Source: JANQIO01 sp038746745 (GTDB lineage: Bacteria > Pseudomonadota > Gammaproteobacteria > Pseudomonadales > Halieaceae). Taken from it: 64,000 bases of DNA. The notes under the pieces were generated by a model. That model was not told where the DNA came from and ran no database searches. It was given only the letters and a program-made list of their open reading frames with translations. Positions 59,977-64,000 of the stretch are shown in pieces (positions within the stretch are counted from its first letter, which is position 1; each line of letters begins with the position of its first letter). The stretch lies in contig JBCDKJ010000006.1 of assembly GCA_038746745.1 (NCBI GenBank), positions 1-64,000 on the forward strand, written 5' to 3'. The translations under genes were made by a program, and so were the position numbers.

Positions 59977-60877
59977 ACTCTACACCACCAATCTCCTGGT
60001 CATAGTCAGCGTTGGGGAAGTTTGACTCATAGTCGTTGTAGTTAAAGAAGAATTCTGCGGTGAGGATGTCGCCCATGGGAATTTGTAACTCCGCTCGCAA
60101 GCGGTGTCTGTCATCGGCGCGCTGTTCCCCAATACTGGGCGTGATTCCCTCGAAGTCGCGATCCTCATAGCGCCACGCCAGCTCCATACGGCAGGTTTGC
60201 TTAAGCCAGTTAAAACGGTGTACCAAGCGCGCCTTGAAGCCATTTGACTGATACGTGAAGCGATCTGCCGCAGCTTCCTCATCCTTATAGCGATAGCCCA
60301 GGTTCCAATAGGTCTGGAGACCACGCACAAAGTAATAAATGTCGAATTCGACGGCGATCGTATCGGCATCTCGTGCGGTGTTGTTGTCCAGTTCAGTCTC
60401 GCTGTACACCCAGGCGCCGCGCAGAAACCAGTCGCGAGCAAGGAACCCCGACACGGAGGGTGAAATTCGGTGCTGCTTGAGAAAATCTTCCCCGTCCAGG
60501 CGCGAGTTAACGTAATAGTAGTTGGCCGCCATTTTTCCTTTGCCTACTTCGTAATCGAGGCCAGTAGACAGTATGTGGGTCTGACGATCGAGCTGGGAGA
60601 ACTCTTCATACAAGCTTTGTGAAATGCTGTAGCCCAGTGACCATTCCGTCTGCTCGGACAGCTCCCTGCCGTAGTCGAGCGCGCCTCCCAGGCGCAGGGC
60701 GTAGTCACTCTGATCACTGCTGACGTCGATTTCATCGACGGAGAGATTGCTGTTGTACTCTGCACCTACGCTTAGCTCACCGGAAAACCCGGACGGAAGC
60801 GCCGCAGTCGCTGGATCCTGGGCCGCAGCAGGCCTCGCAACGATTAGCAATAGCATAATTAAGTGTGTGCGACGCAT
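59960..60877 (-). CDS. Outer-membrane beta-barrel protein, function unknown
   Basis: A 305-residue protein with a signal peptide (LIMLLLIVARPAAA), then a run of alternating hydrophobic and polar strands rich in Tyr, Trp and Arg (for example WSLGYSISQSLYEEF, MAANYYYVNSRLDG, YYFVRGLQTYWNLGYRYKDE) and a C-terminal VEFTVAW ending in an aromatic residue, as for barrel insertion. It resembles the generic barrel of surface-lipoprotein-assembly or DUF560-type proteins, but I cannot name it. It converges with the S8 protease gene with a 17-base overlap of the 3' ends. Confidence 0.7.
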   Translation of the reverse strand: MRRTHLIMLLLIVARPAAAQDPATAALPSGFSGELSVGAEYNSNLSVDEIDVSSDQSDYALRLGGALDYGRELSEQTEWSLGYSISQSLYEEFSQLDRQTHILSTGLDYEVGKGKMAANYYYVNSRLDGEDFLKQHRISPSVSGFLARDWFLRGAWVYSETELDNNTARDADTIAVEFDIYYFVRGLQTYWNLGYRYKDEEAAADRFTYQSNGFKARLVHRFNWLKQTCRMELAWRYEDRDFEGITPSIGEQRADDRHRLRAELQIPMGDILTAEFFFNYNDYESNFPNADYDQEIGGVEFTVAW

Positions 60878-60942
60878 GCCGATGAACCTGAATAAATGTC
60901 ACGCACTGTGTCGCTGCTTTACCGGATGTTGCGAAGCGATGT

Positions 60943-60958
60943 TGTGCATAGGTGCACA
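60943..60958. promoter_or_regulatory. Small inverted repeat upstream of the branched-chain aminotransferase
   Basis: TGTGCA and TGCACA are perfect reverse complements around four bases, between the barrel gene start and the aminotransferase start. It could be an operator for either divergent gene; there is no other support. Confidence 0.25.
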
Positions 60959-61102
60959 GCATACAAGTCACCCGATTCATGAGCCACAAGCGCGTTGTCT
61001 TATTCCACACGCAAGCGTTTCCCGGAGGTTGCGGTTGGATATGCAAGTCAGAGCCTGCCGGTTAGAATGGGCGCCTTTTTTCAGGACCACTACCCGGGAA
61101 CC

Positions 61103-62170
61103 ATGAACATCGACCTACGTGCTATCCCTGAATCTGAACGGGGACGCTGCCCTGACGAATATGTTTTCGGTGGATCTTTCACCGACCATATGTTCACTCA
61201 GGTGTATGAGGCAGGGCAGGGCTGGCAAGATGCCGCGATCAGGCCCTACGAAAATCTTTCGCTGAGCCCGGCGGCGGCGGTGCTGCACTACAGTCAGGAA
61301 ATCTTTGAGGGGCTAAAGGCATACCGGCGTAAGGATGGCGGTATCAACCTGTTTAGGCCCGATGCCAATGCGGCGCGATTCAACCGTTCCGCGAGGCGTA
61401 TGGTGATGCCGGAAGTTGATGAGGACTTTCACGTCGAGGCGATGAGGCAACTCGTTGCCCTGGAAAAGGACTGGGTTCCCTCAGACGAGGGCTCATCTCT
61501 CTATATCCGACCCGCCATGATTGCGACAACGCCGAGACTTGGCCTGGGTGCGGCAGACCACTACCTGCACTTCATTATCGTAGGGCCAGCGGGCCCATAC
61601 TACCCCGAGGGATTCAACCCGGTGTCGGTATACGTATCTGATGAAATGCGGCGCGCGGTTAAAGGTGGGGTCGGTGAGGCGAAGACCGGAGGCAACTACG
61701 CCGCTAGCCTGGCAGTCAGCGAGACTGTGCAGCAACAAGGCTACACCCAGGTGCTATGGCTGGATGCGATAGAAGGGCGCTTCGTTGAGGAAGTGGGTGC
61801 CATGAATATTTGTTTTGTCTACGAAGGCAGGCAGATTAGAACGCCGTCGCTCAGCGGCTCGATTCTGCCAGGCGTAACCCGCGACTCGCTGCTGAAACTC
61901 GCTCCTGCGCTGGGGTACGACGTTGAAGAGGCCCGATTGGATATCAACGAGATATTCGCTGACATAGAAAGTGGTCGAATCACAGAGGTTTTTGGGTGCG
62001 GCACGGCTGCGGTTGTATCACCGGTTGGACAGATGGCGATGCGAGATAAAGTGCTCGATATCAATGGCGGCCAGACAGGGCCTGTAGCCACTCGTCTGTT
62101 CGATGAACTCATGGCCATTCAGTACGGAGACGCGGACGACCCCTTTGGCTGGATTGTTGCGGCTACCTGA
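61103..62170 (+). CDS. ilvE: Branched-chain amino acid aminotransferase
   Basis: About 355 residues of the fold-type IV BCAT family, of the longer (group II, eukaryotic-like) form. FGGSFTDHMF, the HYSQEIFEGLKAYRR block, FRPDANAARFN, DWVP....SLYIRP, the PLP lysine in GEAKTGGNYAAS and the GCGTAAVVSPVG motif are all present. It interconverts leucine, isoleucine and valine with their 2-keto acids using glutamate. ATG 61103 gives the usual length; the longer frame upstream has no better start signal. It appears to be a single-gene unit, probably housekeeping. Confidence 0.9.
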   Translation: MNIDLRAIPESERGRCPDEYVFGGSFTDHMFTQVYEAGQGWQDAAIRPYENLSLSPAAAVLHYSQEIFEGLKAYRRKDGGINLFRPDANAARFNRSARRMVMPEVDEDFHVEAMRQLVALEKDWVPSDEGSSLYIRPAMIATTPRLGLGAADHYLHFIIVGPAGPYYPEGFNPVSVYVSDEMRRAVKGGVGEAKTGGNYAASLAVSETVQQQGYTQVLWLDAIEGRFVEEVGAMNICFVYEGRQIRTPSLSGSILPGVTRDSLLKLAPALGYDVEEARLDINEIFADIESGRITEVFGCGTAAVVSPVGQMAMRDKVLDINGGQTGPVATRLFDELMAIQYGDADDPFGWIVAAT

Positions 62171-62191
62171 CATCACAGCGCAAGGCTGCGT

Positions 62192-62914
62192 TTAGTACCA
62201 GGCGGAGTAAGTAATCAAAAGGGAGTAGCCTTCGATATCGAATTCGCCGACGGTGTCGTTGAAGTCCAGCTCACCGCGCAGATATTTCAAGCCAAGGCCC
62301 CACTGTCGGCCCGCGCCCAGATCGAACTCGATACCTGCCCTGGCGTGTAAGCCGATAACGACATCAGAATCTCCCGAGTCGCCCAGGATAACGGAGCCGT
62401 TGGAGCCGGTGACGGGCTCGCCATCACCCTCTTCGCCGTCGCCATCTGCGTCTACCTCAGCGTAGATAATGGCAGGGCCTGCACCAAGGTAGACGTCGAC
62501 TTTACTGCCCAGATGAGTACGCAAGTACGGGCCGATATGCCCCTCTACCAGCAGCATATCGTTATCGACACGAAAGGTGACGTTAGCGCCGCCGCCACCG
62601 ACGCTGCCCGCATAGCTGGTGTCACCGCCTCTCCAGCCCAAGCTTGCACCCGCGTTTACTCCCCACTCAAGGCCAGTGTCCGGGCCGTTCATAGGGGTTT
62701 CTGCATCGATGCCAAGGTTGATGAGGTTAGCGAAATTGATCTCGACCGGGTCGCCCTCGTCGTTTTGTAGGCTACCGGTCTGGTCTTCAAATTCCATGAC
62801 GCCAAAATATGCCTGGAGCCGATTATCGCCATTGATACTGCGCTGTGCGGCGACAGGGAGGGTCTGCATTGTGAGCATGATCATAAGTGCTAATCGCCGT
62901 GCGTAGCTTTGCAT
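62192..62914 (-). CDS. Predicted outer-membrane beta-barrel protein
   Basis: A 240-residue protein with a signal peptide (LALMIMLTMQTLPVAAQ) and beta-strand-rich sequence: WGVNAGASLGWRGGD, GHIGPYLRTHLGSK, DVYLGAGPAIIYAEV, HARAGIEFDLGAG and a C-terminal LLITYSAWY. A Asp/Gly-rich loop (DADGDGEEGDGE) may bind calcium. GGAG lies eight bases before the ATG. It is convergent with the aminotransferase gene. I do not recognise the family; it resembles OmpA/OmpW-like small barrels only in general layout. Confidence 0.65.
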   Translation of the reverse strand: MQSYARRLALMIMLTMQTLPVAAQRSINGDNRLQAYFGVMEFEDQTGSLQNDEGDPVEINFANLINLGIDAETPMNGPDTGLEWGVNAGASLGWRGGDTSYAGSVGGGGANVTFRVDNDMLLVEGHIGPYLRTHLGSKVDVYLGAGPAIIYAEVDADGDGEEGDGEPVTGSNGSVILGDSGDSDVVIGLHARAGIEFDLGAGRQWGLGLKYLRGELDFNDTVGEFDIEGYSLLITYSAWY

Positions 62915-63057
62915 GCAGTCATCTCCCGCAGCTATTTTATGCGTTTGGCAGTGTAACTGATCGCCAGGCAGTACTCAGCTAGCGGCCAGGCTTACCGCAC
63001 TGTTGGGCGTTATACTCGCCGTCATTGATCGGCGCTACGTCACAGGAGCTTTATGTC

Positions 63058-63480
63058 ATGATTCAGCGACACCATTCCAACCGCTATGCAATAGGTTCGA
63101 GTCTACATGGGCGTTCACCTGGAGTGTTAACTATCGCGGTAATGCTCGCGGTAATGCTCGCGGTGCTGCTCACCGCCTTATTTACCGCAGCAATCGCGAG
63201 GGCCGAAATCATTCCCGGCATGCCGGACGCGATCGTTTGTTCGGTGAAAGACCCCACGGGCGTGCTGCCCTGGGAACGCATGGTGTTCTATGTCAGTGCA
63301 CAGTTGCGCGATGGAGACACACTGTATAAATCGGCGACGTCCGATCCTGTCCTGCTGAAGATTAGTGAACAGGGCGTGATCAACGCAGCCAACCTGGCCG
63401 ACTGCGATGGCAGGCCGGTGGACGAATTGCGGAAAGAGGGCAAGGCGTTCAATCTGACGATGACAAGGGCTTCTTCCTGA
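63058..63480 (+). CDS. Small secreted protein, function unknown
   Basis: About 140 residues with a signal peptide containing a repeated AVML motif (TIAVMLAVMLAVLLTALF) and cleavage near ARAE. The mature part has two cysteines (VCSVKDP and ADCDGRP) that could pair, and a short beta-sandwich-like pattern (RMVFYVSAQLRDGDTLYKSA). AGGAG is nine bases before ATG 63058; the frame upstream lacks a site. The DNA for the signal has a short repeat (GCGGTAATGCTC). The family is unknown. Confidence 0.65.
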   Translation: MIQRHHSNRYAIGSSLHGRSPGVLTIAVMLAVMLAVLLTALFTAAIARAEIIPGMPDAIVCSVKDPTGVLPWERMVFYVSAQLRDGDTLYKSATSDPVLLKISEQGVINAANLADCDGRPVDELRKEGKAFNLTMTRASS

Positions 63481-63578
63481 GCTTTTAAATAGTAGCTTGT
63501 ACACATGTGCAGGCTGAAACATCGTTAATCCCTTGCTACTCTGCTATCCGGACTCACATGCTTATTGGAGAAATGTGT

Positions 63579-63938
63579 ATGAAAATCCTGACGACTTCAG
63601 GTCTCGCACTGGCATTGGCCTTGACGCTGGGCGCATGTAGCGAAGAGAAAGCTGCTATGGAGAGCACCATGGAAGACACCGCCAAGTCCGCGGAGTCATC
63701 TATGGACAAGGCTGCTGACTCTATGTCGGATGCTATGGAAGATGCCGCTGAAATGATCGATGAAGCGGCAGCATCGGCTGAAGCTGCCATGGAAATGGCC
63801 GGTGAAAAAGTGGAAGACGCTGCTAAAGAGGCCATGGGTGCTATGGAGGACGCCGGAGAGTCGATGCAGAAAAGCTCTCAGGACGCCATGGATGATATGG
63901 CTGACGCTGCATCCGAAATGAAGAAGATGAAGAAGTAA
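63579..63938 (+). CDS. Small lipoprotein with amphipathic helices
   Basis: A 119-residue protein with the lipobox LGAC at residues 17-20 (cysteine C20), so it is lipidated after a signal of LALALALTLGAC. The rest is Ala/Glu/Asp/Met/Lys-rich and made of repeats such as MEDTAKSAESSMDKAADSM and MEDAAEMIDEAAASAEAAM, predicting a continuous amphipathic helix with no aromatic residues, ending KKMKK. Such repeats recall LEA- or apolipoprotein-like stress proteins, but the role is unknown. GGAG is eight bases before ATG 63579. It is transcribed as a single gene and followed by a hairpin. Confidence 0.8.
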   Translation: MKILTTSGLALALALTLGACSEEKAAMESTMEDTAKSAESSMDKAADSMSDAMEDAAEMIDEAAASAEAAMEMAGEKVEDAAKEAMGAMEDAGESMQKSSQDAMDDMADAASEMKKMKK

Positions 63939-63956
63939 GGCGCCGAACGCGGCGCC
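63939..63956 (+). terminator. Stem-loop after the lipoprotein gene
   Basis: GGCGCCG and CGGCGCC form a 7-base stem around AACG, directly after the stop codon. The stem is very GC-rich but is not followed by a T-run, so termination may be weak. Confidence 0.55.
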
Positions 63957-64000
63957 CCCAATCTGCTTCATCATAGGGCAGCCGCGCTACGCTGGTGGCC

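Noticed and set aside
1..64000. tRNA, rRNA, insertion sequence, integrase or attachment site
   Set aside because: I looked along both strands and saw no cloverleaf, transposase-like protein, terminal inverted repeats or direct repeats of suitable size.

Overview
The window looks like chromosomal DNA of a moderately GC-rich Gram-negative bacterium. It has two TonB-dependent receptors, an RND pump with its periplasmic adaptor, outer-membrane barrels ending in aromatic residues, a lipoprotein and a Tat-type signal. The mix of exported peptidases, TonB receptors, a DUF3649/PepSY/DUF3325 set and a DUF1800/DUF1501 pair suggests a marine-type gammaproteobacterium, perhaps near Halieaceae; this placement is inference. 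I saw no rRNA, tRNA, CRISPR array, insertion sequence or phage gene. Genes are tightly packed, with many 4-base start/stop overlaps.

Layout. 1-4058: the end of a DUF4914 gene, then an operon of an EBP/EXPERA-like membrane protein, a luciferase-family monooxygenase and an SDR, divergent from a TetR regulator across a twin palindromic operator. 4118-10738: two divergent operons (SDR, XRE-cupin regulator, glutamine-synthetase-like ligase, permease; and aldehyde dehydrogenase, N-formylglutamate-amidohydrolase-like enzyme) around a 23-base palindrome. They resemble a rebuilt Puu-type gamma-glutamylation pathway for an amine or amino alcohol. An amidase remnant follows. 11009-18338: a small secreted protein, an exported amidohydrolase and an RND efflux pair.

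18339-56653 reads as a peptide and amino-acid scavenging island. A MarR gene heads an operon of S33-type hydrolase, ornithine-cyclodeaminase-like protein, D-threonine-aldolase/D-serine-dehydratase-like enzyme and amidohydrolase. Then come a BNR-repeat protein and TonB receptor, an S9 peptidase, an M81 (MlrC-like) plus beta-lactamase-fold (MlrB-like) pair, a sulfur-amino-acid cluster, another beta-lactamase-fold protein, two duplicated S33-type hydrolases, the DUF3649/PepSY/DUF3325 genes, DUF885 and M20 peptidases, a second TonB receptor, and DUF1800/DUF1501. The main regulatory observation is a shared element, TATCTTTACRTMAA, found in front of the MarR gene and at five other promoters across 35 kb. 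It always points the same way relative to the downstream gene and generally covers the -35 position. This suggests one regulon, probably under the local MarR protein.

56665-64000: an ECF sigma factor with its anti-sigma factor, a subtilisin-like protease carrying fifteen perfect copies of an acidic octapeptide, an outer-membrane barrel convergent with it, a branched-chain aminotransferase, a second barrel, a small secreted protein and a helical lipoprotein.
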